A DNA stretch of 64,000 nucleotides from Bathymodiolus brooksi (taxonomy: Eukaryota > Mollusca > Bivalvia > Mytilida > Modiolidae), in the NCBI GenBank assembly GCA_963680875.1, contig OY804578.1, positions 3,596,001 through 3,660,000 of the forward strand, read 5' to 3'. Under the pieces are notes generated by a model. That model was given only the letters and a program-made list of their open reading frames with translations. It searched no databases and had not been told where the DNA came from. Shown piece by piece: positions 1 to 13,397 of this stretch. Numbering within the stretch: position 1 is the stretch's first letter; the number at the start of each line of letters is the position of its first letter. A program made the position numbers and the translations under genes.

Positions 1-3000
1 GTCCTATTATATGTCTTTATTGTCTTAGTTTATAGTGGAGTTTGACATTTTGTCCTATTATATGTCTTTATTGTCTTAGTTTATAGTGGAGTTTGACATT
101 TTGTCCTATTATATGTCTTTATTGTCTTAGTTTATAGTGGAGTTTGACATTTTGTCCTATTATAAGTCTTTATTGTCTTAGTTTATAGTGGAGTTTGACA
201 TTTTGTCCTATTATATGTCTTTATTGTCTTAGTTTATAGTGGAGTTTGACATTTTGTCCTATTATATGTCTTTATTGTCTTAGTTTATAGTGGAGTTTGA
301 CATTTTGTCCTATTATATGTCTTTATTGTCTTAGTTTATAGTGGAGTTTGACATTTTGTCCTATTATATGTCTTTATTGTCTTAGTTTATAGTGGAGTTT
401 GACATTTTGTCCTATTATATGTCTTTATTGTCTTAGTTTATAGTGGAGTTTGACATTTTGTCCTATTATATGTCTTTATTGTCTTAGTTTATAGTGGAGT
501 TTGACATTTTGTCCTATTATATGTCTTTATTGTCTTAGTTTATAGTGGAGTTTGACATTTTGTCCTATTATAAGTCTTTATTGTCTTAGTTTATAGTGGA
601 GTTTGACATTTTGTCCTATTATATGTCTTTATTGTCTTAGTTTATAGTGGAGTTTGACATTTTGTCCTATTATATGTCTTTATTGTCTTAGTTTATAGTG
701 GAGTTTGACATTTTGTCCTATTATAAGTCTTTATTGTCTTAGTTTATAGTGGAGTTTGACATTTTGTCCTATTATATGTCTTTATTGTCTTAGTTTATAG
801 TGGAGTTTGACATTTTGTCCTATTATAAGTCTTTATTGTCTTAGTTTATAGTGGAGTTTGACATTTTGTCCTATTATAAGTCTTTATTGTCTTAGTTTAT
901 AGTGGAGTTTGACATTTTGTCCTATTATATGTCTTTATTGTCTTAGTTTATAGTGGAGTTTGACATTTTGTCCTATTATATGTCTTTATTGTCTTAGTTT
1001 ATAGTGGAGTTTGACATTTTGTCCTATTATAAGTCTTTATTGTCTTAGTTTATAGTGGAGTTTGACATTTTGTCCTATTATATGTCTTTATTGTCTTAGT
1101 TTATAGTGGAGTTTGACATTTTGTCCTATTATATGTCTTTATTGTCTTAGTTTATAGTGGAGTTTGACATTTTGTCCTATTATATGTCTTTATTGTCTTA
1201 GTTTATAGTGGAGTTTGACATTTTGTCCTATTATATGTCTTTATTGTCTTAGTTTATAGTGGAGTTTGACATTTTGTCCTATTATATGTCTTTATTGTCT
1301 TAGTTTATAGTGGAGTTTGACATTTTGTCCTATTATATGTCTTTATTGTCTTAGTTTATAGTGGAGTTTGACATTTTGTCCTATTATATGTCTTTATTGT
1401 CTTAGTTTATAGTGGAGTTTGACATTTTGTCCTATTATATGTCTTTATTGTCTTAGTTTATAGTGGAGTTTGACATTTTGTCTATTATATGTCTTTATTG
1501 TCTTAGTTTATAGTGGAGTTTGACATTTTGTCCTATTATATGTCTTTATTGTCTTAGTTTATAGTGGAGTTTGACATTTTGTCCTATTATATGTCTTTAT
1601 TGTCTTAGTTTATAGTGGAGTTTGACATTTTGTCCTATTATATGTCTTTATTGTCTTAGTTTATAGTGGAGTTTGACATTTTGTCCTATTATATGTCTTT
1701 ATTGTCTTAGTTTATAGTGGAGTTTGACATTTTGTCCTATTATATGTCTTTATTGTCTTAGTTTATAGTGGAGTTTGACATTTTGTCCTATTATATGTCT
1801 TTATTGTCTTAGTTTATAGTGGAGTTTGACATTTTGTCCTATTATATGTCTTTATTGTCTTAGTTTATAGTGGAGTTTGACATTTTGTCCTATTATATGT
1901 CTTTATTGTCTTAGTTTATAGTGGAGTTTGACATTTTGTCCTATTATATGTCTTTATTGTCTTAGTTTATAGTGGAGTTTGACATTTTGTCCTATTATAT
2001 GTCTTTATTGTCTTAGTTTATAGTGGAGTTTGACATTTTGTCCTATTATATGTCTTTATTGTCTTAGTTTATAGTGGAGTTTGACATTTTGTCCTATTAT
2101 ATGTCTTTATTGTCTTAGTTTATAGTGGAGTTTGACATTTTGTCCTATTATATGTCTTTATTGTCTTAGTTTATAGTGGAGTTTGACATTTTGTCCTATT
2201 ATAAGTCTTTATTGTCTTAGTTTATAGTGGAGTTTGACATTTTGTCCTATTATATGTCTTTATTGTCTTAGTTTATAGTGGAGTTTGACATTTTGTCCTA
2301 TTATATGTCTTTATTGTCTTAGTTTATAGTGGAGTTTGACATTTTGTCCTATTATATGTCTTTATTGTCTTAGTTTATAGTGGAGTTTGACATTTTGTCC
2401 TATTATAAGTCTTTATTGTCTTAGTTTATAGTGGAGTTTGACATTTTGTCCTATTATATGTCTTTATTGTCTTAGTTTATAGTGGAGTTTGACATTTTGT
2501 CCTATTATAAGTCTTTATTGTCTTAGTTTATAGTGGAGTTTGACATTTTGTCCTATTATAAGTCTTTATTGTCTTAGTTTATAGTGGAGTTTGACATTTT
2601 GTCCTATTATATGTCTTTATTGTCTTAGTTTATAGTGGAGTTTGACATTTTGTCCTATTATATGTCTTTATTGTCTTAGTTTATAGTGGAGTTTGACATT
2701 TTGTCCTATTATAAGTCTTTATTGTCTTAGTTTATAGTGGAGTTTGACATTTTGTCCTATTATAAGTCTTTATTGTCTTAGTTTATAGTGGAGTTTGACA
2801 TTTTGTTCTATTATATGTCTTTATTGTCTTAGTTTATAGTGGAGTTTGACATTTTGTCCTATTATAAGTCTTTATTGTCTTAGTTTATAGTGGAGTTTGA
2901 CATTTTGTTCTATTATATGTCTTTATTGTCTTAGTTTATAGTGGAGTTTGACATTTTGTTCTATTATATGTCTTTATTGTCTTAGTTTATAGTGGAGTTT

Positions 3001-6000
3001 GACATTTTGTCCTATTATAAGTCTTTATTGTCTTAGTTTATAGTGGAGTTTGACATTTTGTCCTATTATAAGTCTTTATTGTCTTAGTTTATAGTGGAGT
3101 TTGACATTTTGTCCTATTATATGTCTTTATTGTCTTAGTTTATAGTGGAGTTTGACATTTTGTCCTATTATAAGTCTTTATTGTCTTAGTTTATAGTGGA
3201 GTTTGACATTTTGTCCTATTATATGTCTTTATTGTCTTAGTTTATAGTGGAGTTTGACATTTTGTCCTATTATATGTCTTTATTGTCTTAGTTTATAGTG
3301 GAGTTTGACATTTTGTTCTATTATATGTCTTTATTGTCTTAGTTTATAGTGGAGTTTGACATTTTGTTCTATTATATGTCTTTATTGTCTTAGTTTATAG
3401 TGGAGTTTGACATTTTGTCCTATTATAAGTCTTTATTGTCTTAGTTTATAGTGGAGTTTGACATTTTGTCCTATTATAAGTCTTTATTGTCTTAGTTTAT
3501 AGTGGAGTTTGACATTTTGTTCTATTATAAGTCTTTATTGTCTTAGTTTATAGTGGAGTTTGACATTTTGTTCTATTATATGTCTTTATTGTCTTAGTTT
3601 ATAGTGGAGTTTGACATTTTGTCCTATTATACGTCTTTATTGTCTTAGTTTATAGTGGAGTTTGACATTTTGTCCTATTATAAGTCTTTATTGTCTTAGT
3701 TTATAGTGGAGTTTGACATTTTGTCCTATTATATGTCTTTATTGTCTTAGTTTATAGTGGAGTTTGACATTTTGTCCTATTATATGTCTTTATTGTCTTA
3801 GTTTATAGTGGAGTTTGACATTTTGTCCTATTATATGTCTTTATTGTCTTAGTTTATAGTGGAGTTTGACATTTTGTTCTATTATATGTCTTTATTGTCT
3901 TAGTTTATAGTGGAGTTTGACATTTTGTCCTATTATAAGTCTTTATTGTCTTAGTTTATAGTGGAGTTTGACATTTTGTCCTATTATATGTCTTTATTGT
4001 CTTAGTTTATAGTGGAGTTTGACATTTTGTTCTATTATATGTCTTTATTGTCTTAGTTTATAGTGGAGTTTGACATTTTGTCCTATTATATGTCTTTATT
4101 GTCTTAGTTTATAGTGGAGTTTGACATTTTGTCCTATTATATGTCTTTATTGTCTTAGTTTATAGTGGAGTTTGACATTTTGTCCTATTATATGTCTTTA
4201 TTGTCTTAGTTTATAGTGGAGTTTGACATTTTGTCCTATTATATGTCTTTATTGTCTTAGTTTATGGTGGAGTTTGACATTTTGTCCTATTATATGTCTT
4301 TATTGTCTTAGTTTATAGTGGAGTTTGACATTTTGTTCTATTATATGTCTTTATTGTCTTAGTTTATAGTGGAGTTTGACATTTTGTTCTATTATATGTC
4401 TTTATTGTCTTAGTTTATAGTGGAGTTTGACATTTTGTCCTATTATATGTCTTTATTGTCTTAGTTTATAGTGGAGTTTGACATTTTGTCCTATTATATG
4501 TCTTTATTGTCTTAGTTTATAGTGGAGTTTGACATTTTGTCCTATTATAAGTCTTTATTGTCTTAGTTTATAGTGGAGTTTGACATTTTGTTCTATTATA
4601 TGTCTTTATTGTCTTAGTTTATAGTGGAGTTTGACATTTTGTTCTATTATATGTCTTTATTGTCTTAGTTTATAGTGGAGTTTGACATTTTGTTCTATTA
4701 TATGTCTTTATTGTCTTAGTTTATAGTGGAGTTTGACATTTTGTCCTATTATATGTCTTTATTGTCTTAGTTTATAGTGGAGTTTGACATTTTGTTCTAT
4801 TATATGTCTTTATTGTCTTAGTTTATAGTGGAGTTTGACATTTTGTTCTATTATATGTCTTTATTGTCTTAGTTTATAGTGGAGTTTGACATTTTGTCCT
4901 ATTATATGTCTTTATTGTCTTAGTTTATAGTGGAGTTTGACATTTTGTCCTATTATATGTCTTTATTGTCTTAGTTTATAGTGGAGTTTGACATTTTGTC
5001 CTATTATAAGTCTTTATTGTCTTAGTTTATAGTGGAGTTTGACATTTTGTCCTATTATATGTCTTTATTGTCTTAGTTTATAGTGGAGTTTGACATTTTG
5101 TCCTATTATATGTCTTTATTGTCTTAGTTTATAGTGGAGTTTGACATTTTGTCCTATTATATGTCTTTATTGTCTTAGTTTATAGTGGAGTTTGACATTT
5201 TGTCCTATTATATGTCTTTATTGTCTTAGTTTATAGTGGAGTTTGACATTTTGTCCTATTATAAGTCTTTATTGTCTTAGTTTATAGTGGAGTTTGACAT
5301 TTTGTCCTATTATATGTCTTTATTGTCTTAGTTTATAGTGGAGTTTGACATTTTGTCCTATTATAAGTCTTTATTGTCTTAGTTTATAGTGGAGTTTGAC
5401 ATTTTGTCCTATTATATGTCTTTATTGTCTTAGTTTATAGTGGAGTTTGACATTTTGTCCTATTATATGTCTTTATTGTCTTAGTTTATAGTGGAGTTTG
5501 ACATTTTGTCCTATTATATGTCTTTATTGTCTTAGTTTATAGTGGAGTTTGACATTTTGTTCTATTATATGTCTTTATTGTCTTAGTTTATAGTGGAGTT
5601 TGACATTTTGTCCTATTATATGTCTTTATTGTCTTAGTTTATAGTGGAGTTTGACATTTTGTCCTATTATAAGTCTTTATTGTCTTAGTTTATGGTGGAG
5701 TTTGACATTTTGTCCTATTATATGTCTTTATTGTCTTAGTTTATAGTGGAGTTTGACATTTTGTCCTATTATAAGTCTTTATTGTCTTAGTTTATAGTGG
5801 AGTTTGACATTTTGTCCTATTATAAGTCTTTATTGTCTTAGTTTATAGTGGAGTTTGACATTTTGTCCTATTATATGTCTTTATTGTCTTAGTTTATGGT
5901 GGAGTTTGACATTTTGTCCTATTATACGTCTTTATTGTCTTAGTTTATAGTGGAGTTTGACATTTTGTCCTATTATAAGTCTTTATTGTCTTAGTTTATA

Positions 6001-6711
6001 GTGGAGTTTGACATTTTGTCCTATTATAAGTCTTTATTGTCTTAGTTTATAGTGGAGTTTGACATTTTGTTCTATTATATGTCTTTATTGTCTTAGTTTA
6101 TAGTGGAGTTTGACATTTTGTTCTATTATATGTCTTTATTGTCTTAGTTTATAGTGGAGTTTGACATTTTGTCCTATTATACGTCTTTATTGTCTTAATT
6201 TATAGTGGAGTTTGACATTTTGTCCTATTATACGTCTTTATTGTCTTAGTTTATAGTGGAGTTTGACATTTTGTCCTATTATAAGTCTTTATTGTCTTAG
6301 TTTATAGTGGAGTTTGACATTTTGTCCTATTATATGTCTTTATTGTCTTAGTTTATAGTGGAGTTTGACATTTTGTCCTATTATATGTCTTTATTGTCTT
6401 AGTTTATAGTGGAGTTTGACATTTTGTCCTATTATAAGTCTTTATTGTCTTAGTTTATAGTGGAGTTTGACATTTTGTCCTATTATATGTCTTTATTGTC
6501 TTAGTTTATAGTGGAGTTTGACATTTTGTCCTATTATATGTCTTTATTGTCTTAGTTTATAGTGGAGTTTGACATTTTGTTCTATTATAAGTCTTTATTG
6601 TCTTAGTTTATAGTGGAGTTTGACATTTTGTCCTATTATATGTCTTTATTGTCTTAGTTTATAGTGGAGTTTGACATTTTGTTCTATTATACGTCTTTAT
6701 TGTCTTAGTTT
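1..6711. repeat. 51-bp minisatellite array, about 131 copies
   Basis: A 51-bp unit repeats head to tail from the first base, so the array continues left of the window. The unit runs from gtcctattatatgtctttat through tgtcttagtttatagtggag to tttgacatttt. Variation is limited to a few sites: tat/taa/tac before gtcttt, gtcc/gttc at the unit start, and rare tatag/tatgg. One copy near 1481 lacks a single base. The array ends at 6711, where the sequence changes to a T-rich stretch (6712-6824) with no recognisable content. Each unit contains ctttattgtcttag, which resembles a 3' splice acceptor. No coding role is supported; it probably lies in an intron or upstream of the HECT gene. Confidence 0.97.
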
Positions 6712-6824
6712 CGTGTTGTGTTTGTTTTTTTGTGTTTTTTTTGTTTGTTATTTTATTTGTCTTCATCGTTTGTCTTGTGTACCCAATGTTGACAGTTTCT
6801 CTGGTTTGTCCATTCTTAGGAAAG

Positions 6825-7148
6825 ACATTATTACAAAGACTGCTTGTAACATACATTATTACAAAGACTGCTTGTAACATACATTATTACAAAGACTGCT
6901 TGTAACATACATTATTACAAAGACTGCTTGTAACATACATTATTACAGAGACTGCTTGTAACATACATTATTACAAAGACTGCTTGTAACATACATTATT
7001 ACAAAGACTGCTTGTAACATACATTATTACAAAGACTGCTTGTAACATACATTATTACAAAGACTGCTTGTAACATACATTATTACAAAGACTGCTTGTA
7101 ACATACATTATTACAAAGACTGCTTGTAACATACATTATTACAGAGAC
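6825..7148. repeat. 28-bp minisatellite array, about 11.5 copies
   Basis: The unit is attattacaaagactgcttg followed by taacatac. Copies are nearly identical; two carry acagag in place of acaaag. It ends about 100 bp before the first visible HECT-gene exon. The adjoining copies leave no spacers, so it is an ordinary tandem repeat. Confidence 0.95.
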
Positions 7149-7246
7149 AATAGAGTCATTTTAATACAGATAATGTTATTGTGCTAGAATAACAATCTGA
7201 TGACAATATATATGTATAAAGTGACTTCACTTTTATGTTATTTCAG

Positions 7247-7282
7247 ATATAAGAGACGCAGACAACAACTTGGTCTTACTAG
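7247..7282 (+). CDS. HECT-ligase gene, internal microexon (36 bp, putative)
   Basis: A 36-bp segment is bounded by a good acceptor (ttatgttatttcag) and a good donor (gtaagaat). Read in phase 2 it gives Y-K-R-R-R-Q-Q-L-G-L-T and ends with ag. The exon starting at 12768 supplies one base (g) to make an Arg codon, so the phases fit. The basic run KRRRQQ looks like the cytoplasmic stop-transfer stretch that follows a transmembrane helix, but no helix is visible in the window. A second frame (I-R-D-A-D-N-N-L-V-L-L) is also open and would fit the alternative acceptor at 12797. That this exon belongs to the downstream HECT gene is inferred from strand, phase and splice signals; there is no transcript evidence here. 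Confidence 0.5.
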
Positions 7283-7384
7283 GTAAGAATGTTAACTCAC
7301 TGTCATGGGAGAGTTATTTTTAATGAGATGATGATAATGTTTTCTACAACTCCAACATGTAGAGCTTGAGTTTTATATAGTTTT

Positions 7385-7610
7385 TACTTATAGAAACAAC
7401 AGCCCAAGACAGACATGTCGCTCCGCTTGAACATATTACTATTACACCGAGACAACAAATATTTGCTTTTACTTATTCATGCTGCTTGTTAGCGGAGAAG
7501 CAGCAAATACCAATTTGATAGTATTGTTTTGACTCTAGCTATGGGGGATCTATGAGTTATCACACTCTAGACAAGGACGTTAATCCAGTACGCCTCCAAG
7601 GTGTTTAGTA
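7385..7610 (-). mobile_element. Degraded tRNA-headed SINE, antisense
   Basis: The reverse complement of this stretch aligns by eye with the SINE at 34600-34975. Both contain attggtatttg(c/t)tgc, a block with atgt..(g/t)cgga.c and acatgtc, and a final ggctgttgtttc / ggactgttgtttc. The tRNA-like head (right part here) is badly decayed. It sits in the intron after the microexon. Confidence 0.55.
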
Positions 7611-7869
7611 TAATTAAGATGTAAACCATATTTTTATTGTTTTGTAAGGACACATATAGATTATGTAGTATGTATATCAATGTAGGTTTGCAGGGCTTTC
7701 AATATTTTTCAGGTGTACCAGAACTTCACTAGTTATATGCGGTACTTTTTGTTATTAACATTTGAACAATTTTCATGAATATCTTAAAATCAGGAGGTAC
7801 CAAAGGCCATTTTAGGCAGATAAAAGTACCTAGTACCACCCCTTATTGAAAGGCCTGGGTTTGTAGGAG

Positions 7870-8658
7870 TTTTTTTGTAATTGTAGAAGTGCATTCATTC
7901 ATGAGTGTGTAATTGTAGACATGTGTTCATTCATGAGTGTTTCTGCAATTGTAGAAGTGCATTCAATTATGAGTGTTTCTGCCATTGTAGAAGTTCGTTC
8001 ATTCATTAGTGTTTTTTGTAATTGTAAAAGTGCGTTCATTCATGAGTGTGTAATTGTAGAAGTACGTTCATTCATGAGTGTTTCTGCAATTGTAAAATTG
8101 CATTCAATTATGAGTGTTTCTGTAATTGTAGAAGTGCGTTCATTCATGAGTGTTTCTGCCATTGTAGAAGTGCATTCATTTATGAGTGTTTCTGCCATTG
8201 TAGAAGTGCATTCATTTATTAGTGTTTCTGCCATTGTAGAAGTGCATTCATTTATGAGTGTTTCTGTAATTGTAGAGGTGCATTCATTTATGAGTGTTTC
8301 TGTAATTGTAGAGGTGCATTCATTCATTCACGAGTGTTTCTGCAATTATAGAAGTGCATTCATTTATGAGTGTTTCTGTAATTGTAGAAGTGCATTCATT
8401 TGTGAGTGTTTCTACCATTGTAGAAGTGCATTCATTCATGAGTGTTTCTGTAACCGTAGAAGTGCATTCATTCATGAGTGTTTCTGTAATTGTAGAAGTT
8501 CGTTCATTCGTGAGTGTTTCTGCAATTGTAGAAGTGCTTTCATTCATGAGTGTATCTGTAATTGTAGAAATTCGTTCATTCATGAGTGTTTTTGTAATTG
8601 TAGTAGGTCGTTCATTCATGAGTGTATCTGTAATTTTAGAAGTGCGTTCATTTATTAT
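7870..8658. repeat. 36-bp minisatellite array, about 22 copies
   Basis: The unit is aattgtagaagtgcattcat followed by tcatgagtgtttctgt. Copies diverge more than in neighbouring arrays, and some are shortened. Because 36 is a multiple of 3, long frames stay open on both strands (for example 7921-8709). They have no start context, splice signals or domain and are repeat artefacts. Each unit holds an acceptor-like tttctg(c/t)aattgtag. Confidence 0.95.
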
Positions 8659-8675
8659 TTTTCAATTCAATTTAT

Positions 8676-11600
8676 TACATTCTATATGTATTTTGTATGT
8701 GTGGGTTAGTGGAGTCGTGTTGTGTACATTCTATATTTATTTTGTAGCTGTGAGTTAGTGGAGTCGTGTTGTGTACATTCTATATTTGTTTTGTATGTGT
8801 GAGTTAGTGGAGTCGTGTTGTGTACATTCTATATTTATTTTGTATGTGTGAGTTAGTGGAGTCATGTTGTTTACATTCTATATTTATTTTGTAGCTGTGA
8901 GTTAGTGGAGTCGTGTTGTGTACATTCTATATTTGTTTTGTATGTGTGAGTTAGTGGAGTCATGTTGTGTACATTCTATATTTATTTTGTAGCTGTGAGT
9001 TAGTGGAGTCGTGTTGTGTACATTCTATATTTATTTTGTAGGTGTGAGCTATTGGAGTCTTGTTGTGTAGAATTCTATATTTATTTTGTAGCTGTGAGTT
9101 AGTGGAGTCGTGTTGTGTACATTCTATATTTATTTTGTAGCTGTGAGTTAGTGGAGTCATGTTGTGTACATTCTATATTTATTTTGTAGCTGTGAGTTAG
9201 TGGAGTCTTGTTGTGTACATTCTATATTTATTTTGTATGTGTGAGTTAGTGGAGTCATGTTGTGTACATTCTATATTTGTTTTGTATGTGTGAGTTAGTG
9301 GAGTCATGTTGTGTACATTCTATATTTATTTTGTAGCTGTGAGTTAGTGGAGTCGTGTTGTGTACATTCTATATTTATTTTGTAGCTGTGAGTTAGTGGA
9401 GTCATGTTGTGTACATTCTATATTTATTTTGTATGTGTGAGTTAGTGGATTCATGTTGTGTACATTCTATATTTATTTTGTAGCTGTGAGTTAGTGGAGT
9501 CTTGTTGTGTACATTCTATATTTGTTTTGTATGTGTGAGTTAGTGGAGTCGTGTTGTGTACATTCTATATTTATTTTGTAGGTGTGAGTTAGTGGAGTCG
9601 TGTTGTGTACATTCTATATTTATTTTGTAGCTGTGAGTTAGTGGAGTCATGTTGTGTACATTCTATATTTATTTTGTAGCTGTGAGTTAGTGGAGTCATG
9701 TTGTGTACATTCTATATTTATTTTGTAGCTGTGAGTTAGTGGAGTCATGTTGTGTACATTCTATATTTATTTTGTAGCTGTGAGTTAGTGGAGTCATGTT
9801 GTGTACATTCTATATTTGTTTTGTAGCTGTGAGTTAGTGGAGTCTTGTTGTGTAGAATTCTATATTTGTTTTGTATGTGTGAGTTAGTGGAGTCGTGTTG
9901 TGTACATTCTATATTTATTTTGTAGCTGTGAGTTAGTGGATTCATGTTGTGTACATTCTATATTTATTTTGTAGCTGTGAGTTAGTGGATTCATGTTGTG
10001 TACATTCTATATTTATTTTGTAGGTGTGAGTTAGTGGAGTCATGTTGTGTACATTCTATATTTATTTTGTAGCTGTGAGTTAGTGGATTCATGTTGTGTA
10101 CATTCTATATTTATTTTGTATGTGTGAGTTAGTGGAGTCATGTTGTGTACATTCTATATTTATTTTGTAGCTGTGAGTTAGTGGAGTCATGTTGTGTACA
10201 TTCTATATTTATTTTGTAGCTGTGAGTTAGTGGAGTCATGTTGTGTACATTCTATATTTATTTTGTAGCTGTGAGTTAGTGGATTCATGTTGTGTACATT
10301 CTATATTTATTTTGTAGCTGTGAGTTAGTGGATTCATGTTGTGTACATTCTATATTTATTTTGTATGTGTGAGTTAGTGGAGTCATGTTGTGTACATTCT
10401 ATATTTATTTTGTAGCTGTGAGTTAGTGGATTCATGTTGTGTACATTCTATATTTATTTTGTAGCTGTGAGTTAGTGGATTCATGTTGTGTACATTCTAT
10501 ATTTATTTTGTAGCTGTGAGTTAGTGGATTCATGTTGTGTACATTCTATATTTATTTTGTAGCTGTGAGTTAGTGGATTCATGTTGTGTACATTCTATAT
10601 TTATTTTGTATGTGTGAGTTAGTGGAGTCATGTTGTGTACATTCTATATTTATTTTGTAGCTGTGAGTTAGTGGAGTCGTGTTGTGTACATTCTATATTT
10701 ATTTTGTAGCTGTGAGTTAGTGGAGTCATGTTGTGTACATTCTATATTTGTTTTGTAGCTGTGAGTTAGTGGATTCATGTTGTGTACATTCTATATTTAT
10801 TTTGTAGCTGTGAGTTAGTGGATTCATGTTGTGTACATTCTATATTTATTTTGTAGCTGTGAGTTAGTGGATTCATGTTGTGTACATTCTATATTTATTT
10901 TGTAGCTGTGAGTTAGTGGATTCATGTTGTGTACATTCTATATTTATTTTGTAGCTGTGAGTTAGTGGAGTCATGTTGTGTACATTCTATATTTATTTTG
11001 TATGTGTGAGTTAGTGGAGTCATGTTGTGTACATTCTATATTTATTTTGTAGCTGTGAGTTAGTGGATTCATGTTGTGTACATTCTATATTTATTTTGTA
11101 GCTGTGAGTTAGTGGATTCATGTTGTGTACATTCTATATTTATTTTGTAGCTGTGAGTTAGTGGATTCATGTTGTGTACATTCTATATTTATTTTGTAGC
11201 TGTGAGTTAGTGGATTCATGTTGTGTACATTCTATATTTATTTTGTATGTGTGAGTTAGTGGAGTCATGTTGTGTACATTCTATATTTATTTTGTAGCTG
11301 TGAGTTAGTGGAGTCGTGTTGTGTACATTCTATATTTATTTTGTAGCTGTGAGTTAGTGGAGTCATGTTGTGTACATTCTATATTTATTTTGTAGCTGTG
11401 AGTTAGTGGATTCATGTTGTGTACATTCTATATTTATTTTGTAGCTGTGAGTTAGTGGATTCATGTTGTGTACATTCTATATTTATTTTGTAGCTGTGAG
11501 TTAGTGGATTCATGTTGTGTACATTCTATATTTATTTTGTAGCTGTGAGTTAGTGGATTCATGTTGTGTACATTCTATATTTATTTTGTATGTGTGAGTT

Positions 11601-12796
11601 AGTGGAGTCATGTTGTGTACATTCTATATTTATTTTGTAGCTGTGAGTTAGTGGAGTCGTGTTGTGTACATTCTATATTTATTTTGTAGTGTGAGTTAGT
11701 GGATTCATGTTGTGTACATTCTATATTTATTTTGTAGCTGTGAGTTAGTGGAGTCATGTTATGTACATTCTATATTTATTTTGTAGCTGTGAGTTAGTGG
11801 ATTCATGTTGTGTACATTCTATATTTATTTTGTAGCTGTGAGTTAGTGGATTCATGTTGTGTACATTCTATATTTATTTTGTAGCTGTGAGTTAGTGGAG
11901 TCGTGTTGTGTACATTCTATATTTATTTTGTAGCTGTGAGTTAGTGGAGTCATGTTGTGTACATTCTATATTTATTTTGTAGCTGTGAGTTAGTGGATTC
12001 ATGTTGTGTACATTCTATATTTATTTTGTAGCTGTGAGTTAGTGGAGTCATGTTGTGTACATTCTATATTTATTTTGTAGCTGTGAGTTAGTGGATTCAT
12101 GTTGTGTACATTCTATATTTATTTTGTAGCTGTGAGTTAGTGGATTCATGTTGTGTACATTCTATATTTATTTTGTAGCTGTGAGTTAGTGGAGTCGTGT
12201 TGTGTACATTCTATATTTATTTTGTATGTGTGAGTTAGTGGAGTCATGTTGTGTACATTCTATATTTGTTTTGTATGTGTGAGTTAGTGGAGTCATGTTG
12301 TGTACATTCTATATTTATTTTGTAGCTGTGAGTTAGTGGAGTCGTGTTGTGTACATTCTATATTTATTTTGTAGCTGTGAGTTAGTGGATTCATGTTGTG
12401 TACATTCTATATTTATTTTGTAGGTGTGAGTTAGTGGAGTCATGTTGTGTACATTCTATATTTATTTTGTAGCTGTGAGTTAGTGGATTCATGTTGTGTA
12501 CATTCTATATTTATTTTGTAGCTGTGAGTTAGTGGATTCATGTTGTGTACATTCTATATTTATTTTGTAGCTGTGAGTTAGTGGAGTCATGTTGTGTACA
12601 TTCTATATTTATTTTGTAGCTGTGAGTTAGTGGAGTCTTGTTGTGTACATTCTATATTTATTTTGTAGGTGTGAGCTATTGGAGTCTTGTTGTGTAGAAT
12701 TCTATATTTATTTTGTAGCTGTGAGTTAGTGGAGTCGTGTTGTGTACATTCTATATTTATTTTGTAGGTGTGAGTTAGTGGAGTCGTGTTGTGTAG
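8676..12796. repeat. 49-bp minisatellite array built from a 3' splice site, about 84 copies
   Basis: The unit is ctgtgagttagtggagtcat, then gttgtgtacattctatattt, then attttgtag. Variants are 48-bp units with gtatgtgtgag, g/a and gag/gat changes, and a few units with gtagaattc in place of gtacattc (about 9067, 9850 and 12695). The final copy runs without a break into the exon ending at 12856. In that copy the tract ttctatatttattttgtag acts as intron end plus AG, and the following bases are read as exon. The array therefore seems to consist of repeated intron 3' end plus exon 5' end. In the exon frame each 49-bp unit ends in an in-frame TAG, namely its own acceptor, so using an earlier acceptor would truncate the protein. 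Confidence 0.95.
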
Positions 12797-12856
12797 AATT
12801 CTGCGATACAGTAAAACAGTGTTGTCCTGATAAATGTTGTAAAAGACACAGAGAAG
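12768..12856 (+). CDS. HECT-ligase gene, cysteine-rich internal exon (putative)
   Basis: The segment follows the T-rich acceptor ttctatatttattttgtag and ends at a strong donor, gag-aag|gtaagaat. Read in phase 2 it encodes a Cys-rich, charged stretch: C-E-L-V-E-S-C-C-V-E-F-C-D-T-V-K-Q-C-C, then P-D-K-C-C-K-R-H-R-E. It ends in phase 1, and its last base plus AT from 16037 makes an Asp codon. The paired cysteines resemble juxtamembrane palmitoylation-type or small metal-binding clusters, but I assign no domain. An alternative acceptor (gttgtgtag) would start the exon at 12797 in phase 1, keeping only the second half. Its 5' half is the sequence amplified in the array just upstream. Confidence 0.55.
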
Positions 12857-13117
12857 GTAAGAATTTTATTATAGACAAGATGTCGTCTGCTAAGAATTTG
12901 TTTCTTTCATATTATGAAACCATAGTCAATGAGTAGTTTGGTAAGAAATAATGAATTTATACCATGGACATAGTGTCGTCTTATTACAGACAACTGGTTC
13001 AAATCCTGAGGTTTTCTAATCTTGGTCTCGTCTTGTTATTGACAACTGGTTCATACCCTGACATGTTCATTGACTATATATCCAAAGATGAAATTAAACT
13101 TTCCGGCTATTAAATGT

Positions 13118-13397
13118 TAGAAGATACCAAGAGGGTAATCAGAAGCGATAAATCGAAGAAGAACAGACAATTCAATGGCCAAAAGAACAAGGACAAAAGG
13201 ACGACACACAATTATCTATATTACACAGAAAATTAAAGATCCAACAACGCGAACCCTGTTAAAAACCAGGGGTGGACTTGGAAGGATAAGCAGTTTCTGC
13301 TCCATGTGTGGCACCCGTCATGTTGCTCTTCTGGCAAACCTGGTGATAAGTCATAGATGAGGAAAGCATCGGAGTATGATTACAACAAGCGGAACAT
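13118..13397 (-). mobile_element. RT-encoding retroelement fragment, copy a (no internal expansion)
   Basis: This is a terminal piece of the element whose coding part is best seen at 17710-18115; here it lies on the opposite strand. Blocks shared with the other copies, in order: gaagatacca(a)gagggtaatc, aatggccaaaag, acacagaaaattaaag, gggtggacttgg...gtttctgctcc, atgtgtggcacccgtc, and gataagtcat...tgattacaaca. Each segment that became a minisatellite elsewhere (35179-49270, 19427-20100, 51165-52080) is single-copy here, so this copy serves as the unexpanded reference. Confidence 0.75.

Noticed and set aside
6825..7148. 28-bp direct repeats suggesting a CRISPR array
   Set aside because: Copies are contiguous with no spacers, there are no cas genes, and the genome is eukaryotic.
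12742..12936. 64-codon stand-alone small Cys-rich gene
   Set aside because: Its start lies inside the 49-bp array and its frame runs through a strong donor at 12857; an exon of the HECT gene explains it better.
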